A stretch of 64,000 nt of DNA from Paludisphaera borealis (GCF_001956985.1 NZ_CP019082.1:4588001-4652000), one strand, 5' to 3'; positions 26,955 to 36,348 are shown, numbered from the stretch's first letter. The notes: generated from the letters alone by a model not told the origin. Numbers and translations are program-made.

Positions 26955-28274
26955 ATGGCAATCTCCAAGAACTGCGAATCCACGACCCGACGCGACTGTC
27001 TCCGTCTCGGCCTGGGCGCCCTGATCGGCGGCGGGTTGATCGACGCATTGCGGGTCCGAGGCCAGGCGGCGATCCCCAGCGCAAGGCCGATGAGTTGCAT
27101 TCTGATCTGGATGGACGGCGGCCCGAGCCACTACGAGACCTTCGACCCCAAGCCAGGGGCGCCCGCCGAAATCCGAGGGAAATTCAAACCGATCGACACC
27201 GCGGTCCCGGGGATCCAATTCTCCGAACCGATGAAAAGACTCGCGTCGATCGCCGACAAGTTCTCGATCGTCCGGTCCATCAGGCACGATCAGGGGAATC
27301 ACGGAGCAGGCAATCACTACATGATCACCGGCGCGCCGCCCCGGATTCCCGTCGGCTGCGGAGCGTTCGTGAGTTTCCACCCGAGCATGGGCGCGGTCGC
27401 CGCCCATGAGCGCGGGGCCGCCGGCGGGCTGCCGCCTTATTTCTCCATCCCGAGCATGTTGCGTTCAGGCGGGCCGAACTTCCTGGGGGCGAAGTACGCC
27501 CCGTTCGTCGTACCCGACGATCCGAACTCGTCGAGTTTTCGCGTCCGGGACGTCGCTCCGCCCCGCGACCTCGCCGAGCCCCGAGTCGGCGACCGACGCG
27601 GTCTCCGCGATCGACTCGACCACTTCAAGCGATTCGCCGAGAAGTCGGCGGGCGACCCGGCCCTGGCTCTCGACGAATACTATGACCAGGGGTATGAACT
27701 GATGTCGTCGAATCAGGCCCAGCGGGCCTTCGACATCACGCTTGAAGACCCTCGCATACGCGATCGTTACGGCCGAAACTCGTTCGGCCAGCGTTGCCTG
27801 CTCGCCCGACGGCTCGTCGAGGCCGGGGTTCCCTTCGTCACGCTGAATGAAGGGGGGTGGGATCACCACGTTTCCCTCTTCGACGGCTTCGAGAAGCGAA
27901 TGCCTGCCTTCGAATCTTCGGTCGCCGCCCTCATTGAAGATCTCAACCAGCGCGGGATGCTCGAATCCACGTTGGTCCTCGCGCTCGGGGAGTTCGGCCG
28001 AACGCCGAAGATCAACAAGGACGCGGGACGCGACCACTGGTCGAACGCCATGTCGGTTCTGGTCGCGGGTTGCGGCACTCCGGGAGGCCAGGTCGTCGGT
28101 GCAACGGACGCCCGAGGATACGCCGCCAGCGAACGCGTGCTCTCTCCGGAGAACTTCGCGGCCACGGTTTATGCGAAGCTAGGAATCGACCCCGGGAAGA
28201 TGCTGTACACTCCCAGCGGCCGACCCACATTCCTGGTCAGCGATCCGACCCCGATCCGGGAGTTGATGGGATGA
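26955..28274 (+). CDS. DUF1501 protein (sulfatase-like fold, Tat-type leader)
   Basis: The 439-residue protein has a leader with RRDCLRLGLGALIGGG, resembling a Tat signal. The DUF1501 core shows MSCILIWMDGGPSHYETFDP near the start and mid-protein IRHDQGNHGAGNHYMITG. Late motifs include LALGEFGRTPKINKDAGRDHW and PTPIRELMG at the end. DUF1501 belongs to the alkaline phosphatase/sulfatase-like superfamily by sequence pattern. It is the second gene of a three-gene operon and overlaps the next gene by four bases (ATGA), implying translational coupling. Confidence 0.92.
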   Translation: MAISKNCESTTRRDCLRLGLGALIGGGLIDALRVRGQAAIPSARPMSCILIWMDGGPSHYETFDPKPGAPAEIRGKFKPIDTAVPGIQFSEPMKRLASIADKFSIVRSIRHDQGNHGAGNHYMITGAPPRIPVGCGAFVSFHPSMGAVAAHERGAAGGLPPYFSIPSMLRSGGPNFLGAKYAPFVVPDDPNSSSFRVRDVAPPRDLAEPRVGDRRGLRDRLDHFKRFAEKSAGDPALALDEYYDQGYELMSSNQAQRAFDITLEDPRIRDRYGRNSFGQRCLLARRLVEAGVPFVTLNEGGWDHHVSLFDGFEKRMPAFESSVAALIEDLNQRGMLESTLVLALGEFGRTPKINKDAGRDHWSNAMSVLVAGCGTPGGQVVGATDARGYAASERVLSPENFAATVYAKLGIDPGKMLYTPSGRPTFLVSDPTPIRELMG

Positions 28275-29917
28275 GACGGCGATCGCTCACCGCCTCGCTG
28301 TTCTCGATCGCGTTGTTGGTCGCGAGCGTGCCGAACACATGGGCCAAGGCGCCGGCGCTGACCGGCTTCTTCCCGGCCGGAGCCGCGCGGGGCCAGTCCC
28401 TGACGGTGACGATGTCGGGGAAGTTCGATCATTGGCCGGTGAAGTGTTGGGTCGAGGGGGCCGGACTTTCGGTCAAGCCCGGGGAAGTGAAGGGGAAATT
28501 GTCGGTCGAAGTCGCCGCCGACGCACAGCCGGGAGTGCGCTGGGTGCGTGTTTATGACGAAGAGGGAGCGACGAGCCTTCGTCCTTTCATCGTCGGCGCA
28601 CTTCCTGAAGCGATGGAGTCGGAGCCGAACGATGATCCGCGTCGTCCCCAGGCGATCGAACACGTACGCACGACCGTAAACGGCCGTCTCTCCAGGTCAG
28701 GCGACGTCGACGGATACTCCGTCAAACTCGAGCGAGGACAGAGGCTCGCAGCCGATCTGGAAGCCAACCGTCACCTCGGCTCGCCGATGGACGCCGTGCT
28801 GCAGATCGTCTCGGCCGAGGGTTTCGTCCTCGCGCAAAACAACGATACGGTGGGTCTCGACCCCCGCATCATTTTCGAGGCGCCCGCAACCGGGACTTAT
28901 CTCGTTCGCGTCTTCGCCTTCCCGTCGGCTCCAGACAGCAGCATCCATTTCGCCGGGGGAGACGCGTTCGTCTATCGCCTTACGCTCACGACCGGCGGCT
29001 TCATCGAGCACGCCTTCCCACTCGCCGTCTCCCGCGAAAGCCCGACCGCGATCACCGCCATCGGCTCGAATATCGCTGGATCCGACTCCGTTCTGGTCGT
29101 TCCCTCCGACGATCGGCGTGACCTGCTCTCCCTTACGCACCCGTCATTGGCGGGAACCGCCGAGATCCGTCGCGTCACCGGCGCTATGGAGGTCGAGGTC
29201 GAACCGAACGAACCGGCCAAGCCTCAAGTGCTTTCTGACCATGGCTCGGTCAGCGGAAGGATCGATCCTCCGGGCGATCGCGACGCCTATCTCGTCGCCA
29301 TGAAGAAGGGGGAAAAGCGCCTCTTACGTCTGGAATCGCGAACCTTTGGATTGCCTCTCGACGCGGTCCTCCAGGTCCTCGGCGGCGACGGCAAGACCCT
29401 GGCCGAGACCGACGACGTCGGCGACTCAAGCGATCCCGAACTGGCCTTCACGCCCTCTGCGGACGGCGATTTTCGCGTCGTGGTCCGTGACCTCAATCGT
29501 CGAGGGGGGCCGCATCATGCGTATCTTCTCAGCGTGATCGCCCCGGAGCCCGATCTCGTCCTCACACTCGCGGCCGACATGTTCGAAGTGACGCCGGGCA
29601 AGGAGACCAAGATCGTTGTTGCGATCGCCCGCAAGGATGGCTTCGGCGACACGATCGCGGTGACGGCCGAGGATCTCCCGGATGGCGTTCAGGCGACGAC
29701 GGCCCTATCACGACCGTCCGACGCCTCGGCGAAATCGGTGACGCTCGAATTCCGATCCGGTGCATCCCCCCAACCCGGTCCGTTCCGGATCGTCGCGCGG
29801 TCCGCCGACGGCAGAGGCCGCCAGCGGACCGCCCTGGCGAAGATTACTGGATTCGAGGTCGAAACCGATCGTCCCTGGCTTACGATTCTTCCCGCCCCCA
29901 AGCCGAAGTCGCCATGA
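28271..29917 (+). CDS. Secreted PPC-domain protein (third gene of the DUF1501 operon)
   Basis: The 548-residue protein has a signal peptide (about 1-24, ending TWAKAP). An N-terminal Ig-like part follows (FFPAGAARGQSLTVTMSG), then two pre-peptidase C-terminal (PPC)-like domains. Each PPC domain contains EPNDDPRRPQAIE or EPNEPAKPQVLSD followed by DxDxY patterns such as SGDVDGYSVKLERGQRL and PGDRDAYLVAMKKGEKR. The C-terminus is beta-rich. Proteins of this arrangement accompany DUF1549/DUF1501 pairs in planctomycetes, perhaps as binding modules. The start ATG overlaps the DUF1501 stop. Confidence 0.85.
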   Translation: MRRRSLTASLFSIALLVASVPNTWAKAPALTGFFPAGAARGQSLTVTMSGKFDHWPVKCWVEGAGLSVKPGEVKGKLSVEVAADAQPGVRWVRVYDEEGATSLRPFIVGALPEAMESEPNDDPRRPQAIEHVRTTVNGRLSRSGDVDGYSVKLERGQRLAADLEANRHLGSPMDAVLQIVSAEGFVLAQNNDTVGLDPRIIFEAPATGTYLVRVFAFPSAPDSSIHFAGGDAFVYRLTLTTGGFIEHAFPLAVSRESPTAITAIGSNIAGSDSVLVVPSDDRRDLLSLTHPSLAGTAEIRRVTGAMEVEVEPNEPAKPQVLSDHGSVSGRIDPPGDRDAYLVAMKKGEKRLLRLESRTFGLPLDAVLQVLGGDGKTLAETDDVGDSSDPELAFTPSADGDFRVVVRDLNRRGGPHHAYLLSVIAPEPDLVLTLAADMFEVTPGKETKIVVAIARKDGFGDTIAVTAEDLPDGVQATTALSRPSDASAKSVTLEFRSGASPQPGPFRIVARSADGRGRQRTALAKITGFEVETDRPWLTILPAPKPKSP

Positions 29918-29996
29918 CGCGGCGGGACGCATCCCATTCGCGACGGTCGCCGCGCCCGTCTCGAAGACCATCAGCCCAACCGGAACCGTTCTGACG

Positions 29997-30620
29997 TCAC
30001 TCCGGGTCGCGGAGCGTCGGGTAGAACTGGACCCAGACGTTGTCGACGCTGGCGTGCTTGAGGTGGCACTGGTAGCACGAGGCGTCGGGCTTGGCAGCCG
30101 TGGGGGTGGACGGTTTGGATTTGTCGTCGAGGCGGAAGTCGTAGTAGGCCCACGGGACGCCGCCGCCGGGACGGTTCTTGTCCTTGACGGCGACCTCGAC
30201 GCCGACCCGCTTGCCCTCGAACCAGCCACGCTCCAGAACGCCCTTGGCGTCGCGGGTCTCGCCTCGGAAGACCTCCAGGACGAGCATCGTCGGGTCGGGG
30301 AATTCGCCCGTCTCGCGATAGGCTCGGTACGACTCGGGGTTGATGTAGACGTTGTGGAAATTGCCCCCGACCGTCGCGTCGTGCTCGGGCTTCCCCTGCT
30401 TCGCCGGTTCGTCCGGGTTCGACCGATACGACGGACCGAGATCGGCGCCGACGAAAACCCACGATCGGAAGCCCTCGGGCGCGACCAGTTCCCCGTTCGC
30501 GTTGTACGTGGGCTTCGTCGCGGCCGACGACGGCGGCTCCGCCCGCAATGCTCCCAGTGCGATTACGGCCGCCGCCGAGACCATAGCCGTTGCGATGCAC
30601 GACCTCCTGATAGTCCTCAT
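29997..30620 (-). CDS. Cytochrome P460-like protein
   Basis: The 207-residue protein has a signal peptide (about 1-27, LGALRAEP). The P460 domain includes PEGFRSWVFVGADLGPSY, HNVYINPESYRAYRETGEFP, DPTMLVLEVF and the C-terminal haem attachment motif CYQCH in DASCYQCHLKHASVDNVWVQ. P460 cytochromes are periplasmic c-type haem proteins. Some oxidise hydroxylamine, but this DUF-like branch is common in non-nitrifiers and its role is unclear. It lies 158 bases downstream of the DUF1080 gene on the same strand and converges with the PPC gene. Confidence 0.9.
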   Translation of the reverse strand: MRTIRRSCIATAMVSAAAVIALGALRAEPPSSAATKPTYNANGELVAPEGFRSWVFVGADLGPSYRSNPDEPAKQGKPEHDATVGGNFHNVYINPESYRAYRETGEFPDPTMLVLEVFRGETRDAKGVLERGWFEGKRVGVEVAVKDKNRPGGGVPWAYYDFRLDDKSKPSTPTAAKPDASCYQCHLKHASVDNVWVQFYPTLRDPE

Positions 30621-30778
30621 CGCCGATCCTCTCCCATTCTGATCGCGCCGGTCGTCTCGTGATCCACGTAAGGATGTGATATCCCAAAAGTCGGACCGAT
30701 GCGATCAGAAAAGAGGAGGTCGATTCGATCTTCGACCCGATGACGATCAAATCGATCGTTTCGGAGCACGATCGCTGT

Positions 30779-31897
30779 TCACGGCTTGATCTTTGTGAAT
30801 AGGCTCCCACCGCCGTCGCCGATGGTCAGCTTGACCCCGGTGACGTGGCCCTGGGCGTCCTTCTGGAAGACGAACCGGCCGTCGGTCTGGGGAAATTCGA
30901 AGTGGGTCGCGGAGACCGGGACGATCTCCAGCGGCGTGGGCCGGAACGGAAGCTTGAACCGCAGGTGGTCGCCCTGGCGGGTCATGACGATCCGCATTGC
31001 GTGGGGGTCGGTCCCGGCGGCGTAAACGCCGGCCAGGGCGTCGAGTTCGGCCGGCTGGAGGGCGATGGTCTTGGGAGTCTGGCGGTTCTCCGGCGACGGC
31101 CCGGGGCGGTCGGGAAGCTTGCGGAGCCAGATGTTGCGGAACCGGACGGGGTGGCCGTGGTCCTGAAGCTGGATCGGGCCGTGGTCGACCCCCTTCTCGT
31201 ACGGGAGCGCCTCCAGCCATGACGTGTGGCCGGTCAGCTCCTCGTTGTTCTGGACCAGGACGCCGTTGAAGAACACCGTCATCCGCGCGGGCTCGCGGAC
31301 CGCGCCCGACTTGTCGAACCGGGGGGCGCGGAACGCGACGTCGTAGGTCTGCCATTCGCCGGGGGGCCGCGAGGCGTTGAACAGCGGCGGGTACTGGCCG
31401 TAAAGGGCGCCGGCCTGGCCGTCGGCGTAGGTGTCGGCCTTGTAGGAATCGAGGACCTGAAGCTCGAACTGGCCCATCAGGAAGATGCCGCTGTTGCCTC
31501 GGTCCTGGCCCTTGCCGTTCGGCGGGTTGGGCGACGCCCATTCGACGTGAAGCTGAACGTCGCCGAACGACTCCCTGGTCTGGATCGCCCCGGTTCCCGG
31601 CGCGACCTCGAAACCGCCGTCGGCCACCTTCCAGGCCGCCTTGCCGCCGTCGGCCGACGACCAGGCGTCGAGGCTCTTGCCGTCGAACAGGACGACCGCG
31701 TCGGCGGGCGCGGGGGTCGCCGCCGGGGCCTCGCCCGGCGCGACGACCGGCGGCTTGGGACGGCGGACGTCGTGCTGCCGCCAGCCGCTGGGAGTCGGGA
31801 CGTGGACGATCGGGTCCTGGTCGCCCGCCAGGCCGAGCGAGGCTCCGGCCGCGACGAACAACCCCATGCGACCGAGCCAAGTGGATCGAGTGAACAT
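30779..31897 (-). CDS. DUF1080 (3-keto-disaccharide hydrolase-like) protein, secreted
   Basis: The 372-residue protein has a signal peptide and an LamG-like DUF1080 domain (about 65-260). The domain shows VLFDGKSLDAWSSADGGKAA, DVQLHVEWASPNPPNGKGQD, RGNSGIFLMGQFELQVLDSY, GEWQTYDVAFRAPRFD and PIQLQDHGHPVRFRNIWLRK. Some DUF1080 proteins hydrolyse 3-ketoglycosides. The C-terminal 100 residues form a second beta-rich domain (LAGVYAAGTDPHAMRIVMT...). The gene precedes the P460 gene. Substrate is not deducible. Confidence 0.9.
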   Translation of the reverse strand: MFTRSTWLGRMGLFVAAGASLGLAGDQDPIVHVPTPSGWRQHDVRRPKPPVVAPGEAPAATPAPADAVVLFDGKSLDAWSSADGGKAAWKVADGGFEVAPGTGAIQTRESFGDVQLHVEWASPNPPNGKGQDRGNSGIFLMGQFELQVLDSYKADTYADGQAGALYGQYPPLFNASRPPGEWQTYDVAFRAPRFDKSGAVREPARMTVFFNGVLVQNNEELTGHTSWLEALPYEKGVDHGPIQLQDHGHPVRFRNIWLRKLPDRPGPSPENRQTPKTIALQPAELDALAGVYAAGTDPHAMRIVMTRQGDHLRFKLPFRPTPLEIVPVSATHFEFPQTDGRFVFQKDAQGHVTGVKLTIGDGGGSLFTKIKP

Positions 31898-32121
31898 TGT
31901 GGGAGAGGCCCTCGGAAAAGTTGCGACGCCGCGATGCGAGACGAACCCCCACTATAAACCCCGACGGCCCTCGAAAACAGGAAACGGCGAACCACTCACC
32001 GACGCCAACCGTGTGCTGCCGCGAACTTACGCACTGGTGCCGCCTCCCCGGGCGGTTGGGGCCGGGGCGCGGGCGGTGACCCTCGCGAGGCTGATCGGTG
32101 CGGCGGCCTCGTGTTGAAATA

Positions 32122-32220
32122 TACCAGCCCTAAGCGCCATTGAGTGCATCGTGCCGACGGCCCGCGCCGAGGCCGAGGATGTTCGGGGAAGAATGCACTC
32201 GCTGGTGCTTCGGGCTGGTA
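32122..32220. repeat. Inverted-repeat element, family A copy 2 (degenerate)
   Basis: TACCAGCCCTAAGCGCCATT then GAGTGCA on the left mirrors TGCACTCGCTGGTGCTTCGG then GCTGGTA on the right, around a 45-base spacer. It is the most diverged of the five copies. The rest of the 31898-32381 gap shows no gene. Confidence 0.65.
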
Positions 32221-32381
32221 CTTTGGAGGGTTCGGCATAAGGGGCGGGCGCTCAGCCCGCGACGGGAGAAGCGAGGATTGCCCCGCTCGTGACGTCGGTG
32301 GCACGTTTGTTGCGACTGAATAATGGTCCTCGGTCGTGTGGGTTGATTTCGTGGGATCGCGCTTCGTGAATCGCGGGGGGA

Positions 32382-34688
32382 ATGAACATTATCACTGCTG
32401 TCGTCCCAACGCATGAAAGCTCGTTGCTGCTGACGCTTGAGGAGATCAGCCAGCTCGTTTCGCATTCCCACGACCCGCAGGAGACGCTGGCGAACATCGT
32501 GGGGTTGATCCACGACCGGTATGGGACGGACGTCTCGTCGGTGTATCTGGTCGATCCGGTTCGCGGCGACCTGGTGCTGGCGGCGACGGTGGGCCTCGAT
32601 CCCTCGGGGGTGGGCCGGGTGCGAATGCGGTTCGACGAGGGGCTGACGGGGCTGGTCGCCGAGCGGGTGGCGCCGGTAATGGAGGCCGACGCCGCGGTCC
32701 ATCCCCGCTTCAAGTATTTTCCGGAGGCGGGTGAAGACCCGTTCCACTCGTTTTTAGGCGTGCCGATCATCGAGTCGGGCGCGGTGCAGGGCGTGATGGT
32801 GGTGCAGACGACCGAGCGGCGGCCGTTCTCGCCCAACGAGATCCGGATGCTGGTGACGGCCGCCTCGCAGCTTGCGCCGCTGGTCACCGGCGCGCGGCTG
32901 CTGGAGCAGGTGGCCGCCGCCGCGCGGGCCGCGACGGTCGAGCCGCCGAGCCTCCCGCCGCGCGGGGTGGTCGCGCGGATCCTCAAGGGCTGCTCGCTTT
33001 CGCCGGGGCGCGGGGCGGGGCTGGCGTACGTCATCGACGGCCACGCCACGCTGGGGCCGCTTCCTCCACGCGGGGCCGTCGATCCGGCCGTCGAGAAAGG
33101 GCGGCTGGACGAGGCGGTCGAGGCCACCCGAGCCGAGATTTCCCGGCTCAGCCGGCGGATCTCGGCGCTCGTGGGAGAGGACCACGGCGCGATCCTTCAG
33201 GCCCAGCTCATGATCCTTCAAGACCGGACGGTCGAGCGCGACCTCGACGCTCGGCTCGCGTCCGGCGACTCGGCCGAGGAGGCCGTCTCGCGCACCCTCG
33301 ACGTCTACGTCGCCACGTTCGCCAAGCTTAGCAATCCGCTGTTCCAGGAGCGGATCTTCGACATCAAGGACGTGTTCCGGCGCGTGTTCTGGCACCTCCG
33401 CCCGCGCGGCGGGACGGCCGTCGCCCAGGGGGGGCCGCTGGTGCTCGTGGCCCGCGAGGCGTCGGTGCTCGACCTGTTCTCGGTCGATCTCGACCGTCTG
33501 GTCGGCGTCGCCGTCGAGCACGGCGGCCCGCAGTGCCACGCCGGCATCATGGCGCGCAGCCTCGGCCTGCCGATGGTCGGCCAGGTCCACGGCCTGATCG
33601 ATCAGGTCCAGGCCGGACGCCGGATCGAAATCGACGGCCGCGCCGGGACGGTCGACCTCGACCCGGCGCCCGAAGCCGTCGCTCTCGCGACCCGCCGGCC
33701 GGCGAACCGAACCTCCGCCAAAGGCCGCCGCGCCTCGGCGACTCCCGCGCCCCAGGTGTTCAGCGACCGGCCGGGGATTCCTCGGGTCGAGGCCAACGTC
33801 AACCTGTTGAGCGAGGCCGATCAGGTCGTCGCCCATAACGCCGGCGCCGTGGGGCTGTATCGGTCGGAGATGATCTTCCTGGCCCGTCGCACGCTGCCGA
33901 CCGAGGAGGAGCAGGTCGAGATCTATCGCAAGCTGATCGAAGCCGTGCGCGGGCGTCGGGTGACGATCCGCACCTTCGACCTGCGACCCGACAAGCTGGC
34001 GCAGGGCTCGTCGGCCGCGTCGTGTTCGGCGCACGCGCTCGACTGGCGGCTGGTGCTCGAAGTTCCAAGCCTTCAGCGGCTGTTCAAGGAGCAGGTGCGG
34101 GCGATCCTGCGGGCGGCGTCGGTCGGTCCGGTCCGCCTGCTGGTCCCGCTGGTGAACCGCTCGGCGTTACTCGATTTCGCCCTCGCGACGGTCCGCGAGG
34201 CTCGCGGCGAATTGATCGCCGAAGGCCTGGCGTTCGGCGCGGACGTGCCGTTCGGCGCGATGATCGAGGCGACGGCCGCGATCCCCCTGGCGGGGTCGTG
34301 GGCCGGACGGGTCGATTTCTTCGCGCTGGGGACCAACGACCTGATCGCCTCGGCCCTCGGGCTGAACCGGGAAGACCCGGTGGGCGCGCAGTGCGACGAC
34401 GTCTTGCACCCCGGCCTGATCCGGATGATCGCCGCCCTGATCGACGCGGCCCACAAGGGGGGGCGGCCGGTCTCGACCTGCGGCGAGATGGCGAGCGACC
34501 CGGCGGGGACCGTCGTCCTCGCCGCCCTGGGCGCCGATTCGCTGAGCGTGGCCGTTGACCGGCTGGCCGACGTCCGCCGGACCCTCGCGGGCCTCAACCC
34601 CGCCGACCTCCCGTCCTTGCGGTCGCGGCTCCTCGAAGCCGAGTCCGTCGAAGACGTCGCCCGTCTCGTCAGCCAGCGGGGGGCGTGA
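32382..34688 (+). CDS. ptsP: GAF domain-PEP phosphotransferase (PtsP/Enzyme I Ntr-like)
   Basis: The 768-residue cytoplasmic protein has an N-terminal GAF domain (about 20-175) and an Enzyme I N-region. The phospho-His is H386 in GGPQCHAGIMARSLGLPMVG. The C-terminal PEP-binding TIM barrel includes GLYRSEMIFLAR, TIRTFDLRPDK, GAMIEATAAIPLA, FFALGTNDLI and the Cys loop STCGEMASDP. It should transfer phosphate from PEP to an HPr/NPr-like protein in regulation rather than sugar uptake. The usual GGDK reads RPDK and the NPxLGWR loop is replaced by a Ser/Ala-rich stretch. No HPr or EIIA gene is in the window. Confidence 0.88.
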   Translation: MNIITAVVPTHESSLLLTLEEISQLVSHSHDPQETLANIVGLIHDRYGTDVSSVYLVDPVRGDLVLAATVGLDPSGVGRVRMRFDEGLTGLVAERVAPVMEADAAVHPRFKYFPEAGEDPFHSFLGVPIIESGAVQGVMVVQTTERRPFSPNEIRMLVTAASQLAPLVTGARLLEQVAAAARAATVEPPSLPPRGVVARILKGCSLSPGRGAGLAYVIDGHATLGPLPPRGAVDPAVEKGRLDEAVEATRAEISRLSRRISALVGEDHGAILQAQLMILQDRTVERDLDARLASGDSAEEAVSRTLDVYVATFAKLSNPLFQERIFDIKDVFRRVFWHLRPRGGTAVAQGGPLVLVAREASVLDLFSVDLDRLVGVAVEHGGPQCHAGIMARSLGLPMVGQVHGLIDQVQAGRRIEIDGRAGTVDLDPAPEAVALATRRPANRTSAKGRRASATPAPQVFSDRPGIPRVEANVNLLSEADQVVAHNAGAVGLYRSEMIFLARRTLPTEEEQVEIYRKLIEAVRGRRVTIRTFDLRPDKLAQGSSAASCSAHALDWRLVLEVPSLQRLFKEQVRAILRAASVGPVRLLVPLVNRSALLDFALATVREARGELIAEGLAFGADVPFGAMIEATAAIPLAGSWAGRVDFFALGTNDLIASALGLNREDPVGAQCDDVLHPGLIRMIAALIDAAHKGGRPVSTCGEMASDPAGTVVLAALGADSLSVAVDRLADVRRTLAGLNPADLPSLRSRLLEAESVEDVARLVSQRGA

Positions 34689-34724
34689 ACGCCCCTCCCG
34701 GGACGTCGCTCCGCTTCGCTCAGC

Positions 34725-34949
34725 TCAACTGCCGTCGAAGGGCGAGGCGGACGGCACCATCGGGATGCCCTTGTTGGGTGACGGCGTGCCAACGGTCCCG
34801 GTCTCGGTCGGGCTGGGGTCGAGCGTAGGCGCGGTGGGCAGTTTGAGGGCCCCCGCCTTGCGATCTCGATGAATCAGCCCCCCGTTCGTGCATCCCGCAA
34901 CCATGCTGACCGCCGTGAGCAGCGCGGCGACTCGGATCGTGGTCTTCAT
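34725..34949 (-). CDS. Small lipoprotein of unknown function
   Basis: The 74-residue product starts MKTTIRVAALLTAVSMVAGC, a textbook lipoprotein signal with lipobox MVAGC. The mature chain is Pro/Thr/Ser-rich (KLPTAPTLDPSPTETGTVGT) with no domain. The ATG at 34949 is chosen because it begins the signal peptide and has GGAGGAG upstream. It converges with the PtsP-like gene. Confidence 0.65.
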   Translation of the reverse strand: MKTTIRVAALLTAVSMVAGCTNGGLIHRDRKAGALKLPTAPTLDPSPTETGTVGTPSPNKGIPMVPSASPFDGS

Positions 34950-35162
34950 CTCCAGGCTCCTCCATGAGTGGATCTTAAGCCTTGATCGGCTCGAAGCGGA
35001 CAGCATAGCGGAGTCGGCGATTCTGGAAAGCCGAAATTCGCCGACGTGGATGGATGAGCGGCGATCCGGTGGACGCCGAACTGGAATGACGCGCCGGGTC
35101 GTGTAAATTGAATGCTGGTCACGTCCGCCGCGTTCGTCCGCAGTTCTCGATTGGAGGGGCTC

Positions 35163-35504
35163 ATGGATTCGCCGCAGTGGCCGTTCGCCGATCCCGAGGA
35201 GACCGAGGTCGTCACGCTCGATCGGATCGTCCGGCGCGAGTCGCCGATCTTACTCGTCTCGCACGACGCCGACGACGGCGGTTGGCAGTTCGTCGACGGC
35301 GATCAAGTCTTCGAGGAGAACGGCGAGGTCGTGCTCCTCGGCGAGATCGTCCAGCTCGATCCGACCGTGCTGGAACTCGCCGAACTGCCCATCGGCTGGC
35401 ACGCCTGGCGGCCGAGCCTCGACCATCCCTGGCGGATCGCCGAAGGCGAGCCGCCGGCCAACGCCGCCGACGAGCCTGATACGGAGGCCGAAATCCGGGA
35501 TTGA
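35163..35504 (+). CDS. Conserved-looking hypothetical protein
   Basis: The 113-residue soluble acidic protein was not assigned to a named family. It has recognisable globular features: SHDADDGGWQFVDGDQVFEE, then GEIVQLDPTVLELAELPIGW followed by HAWRPSLDHPW. The Trp/Asp/Gly pattern suggests a small beta-rich domain, like those of stand-alone or immunity-type proteins, but this is only an impression. GGAGG precedes the ATG at 35163. It converges with the PH-domain membrane protein gene. Confidence 0.65.
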   Translation: MDSPQWPFADPEETEVVTLDRIVRRESPILLVSHDADDGGWQFVDGDQVFEENGEVVLLGEIVQLDPTVLELAELPIGWHAWRPSLDHPWRIAEGEPPANAADEPDTEAEIRD

Positions 35505-35521
35505 TCGCCGGCAGCGCTCGA

Positions 35522-36070
35522 TCAGGCCGACCGCCGAGACGCGGGGATCAGCGACCGGATCAGCGCGCAGACTTCGTCGGGCTCGGGGACGTTGGGGAAG
35601 GGGACCCAGAGCCTTCCCTTCGGTCCCGACCGGCCCGGGGGTTGGTCGGCGACGACCGTGATCGTCGCCAGGCCGACCGGGCGCAACAACGGCCCCGCGG
35701 TCGAATGGACGTCGACGACCCGATCGAGCGGGACCGTCAAGCTCGGCCGGGCCGAGCCGTCCCGCGCCGCTTCGATCCGGTCGGCGAAGATCGTGTACGT
35801 CGTCGCGCCCCGATCCCGAACGAACGCCTTGTAGTGGAAGGCCCAGAGCGCCAGGAACGCCACGCCGGAGGCCGTCGCGGCCCAGACGAGGGCGAACGGC
35901 AAGTTCGTATCGCCCGACGAGCCCGTGACGGCGTCGGCCCCGAACTTGAGGACCACCAGCGCGAGGAAGCCGACGAACAGCGCGATCCCCGCGCTGTGGA
36001 TTCCTCCCACCAGCCAGAACTGCCGGAGCACCGGCACCGGCCTGACCACGAGCAAGGGACCTTCCGACAC
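35522..36070 (-). CDS. Membrane protein with bacterial PH domain
   Basis: The 182-residue protein has two membrane helices (around FWLVGGIHSAGIALFVGF and ALVWAATASGVAFLALWAF). A C-terminal bacterial Pleckstrin-homology domain follows (TIFADRIEAARDG, VPLDRVVDVHSTAGPLLRP, VGLATITVVADQPP). The start is taken as GTG at 36070, supported by GGAG about 8 bases upstream. A longer open frame to 36382 reads straight through two copies of the family A inverted repeat and is therefore artificial. Function unknown; bPH2 proteins are often envelope-associated. Confidence 0.75.
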   Translation of the reverse strand: MSEGPLLVVRPVPVLRQFWLVGGIHSAGIALFVGFLALVVLKFGADAVTGSSGDTNLPFALVWAATASGVAFLALWAFHYKAFVRDRGATTYTIFADRIEAARDGSARPSLTVPLDRVVDVHSTAGPLLRPVGLATITVVADQPPGRSGPKGRLWVPFPNVPEPDEVCALIRSLIPASRRSA

Positions 36071-36116
36071 GGCGAGGACTCCAATCAAAATAGCCTGTCG
36101 CGAGCATGCCTTGAAA

Positions 36117-36190
36117 TACAAGCCCGAAGCGCCAGCGAGTGAATGGATTCGAGCGGCCGACCGGAAATACACTCGCTGGCGCTTCGGGTT
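36117..36190. repeat. Inverted-repeat element, family A copy 3
   Basis: TACAAGCCCGAAGCGCCAGC then GAGTGA on the left mirrors ACACTCGCTGGCGCTTCGGG on the right. The spacer contains GGATTCGAGCGGCCGACCGG. It is separated by only about 35 bases from copy 4, forming a tandem pair. Confidence 0.85.
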
Positions 36191-36224
36191 GCCCTGAAAG
36201 TAGTCTCGCGAGGGCCTGCCCGGA

Positions 36225-36302
36225 TACAAGCCCGAAGCGTCAGTGAGTGCATGGATCCGAACGGCCGGCCGGAAATACACTCGCTGGCGCTTCGGGCTTG
36301 TA
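36225..36302. repeat. Inverted-repeat element, family A copy 4
   Basis: TACAAGCCCGAAGCGTCAGT then GAGTGCA on the left mirrors CACTCGCTGGCGCTTCGGGC then TTGTA on the right. The spacer (GGATCCGAACGGCCGGCCGG) is clearly related to that of copy 3, suggesting local duplication. Confidence 0.85.
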
Positions 36303-36348
36303 ATCGGACCCGGTCGACCGAGGGAGCGAAAGAAGGCCGCGCCGGAAC

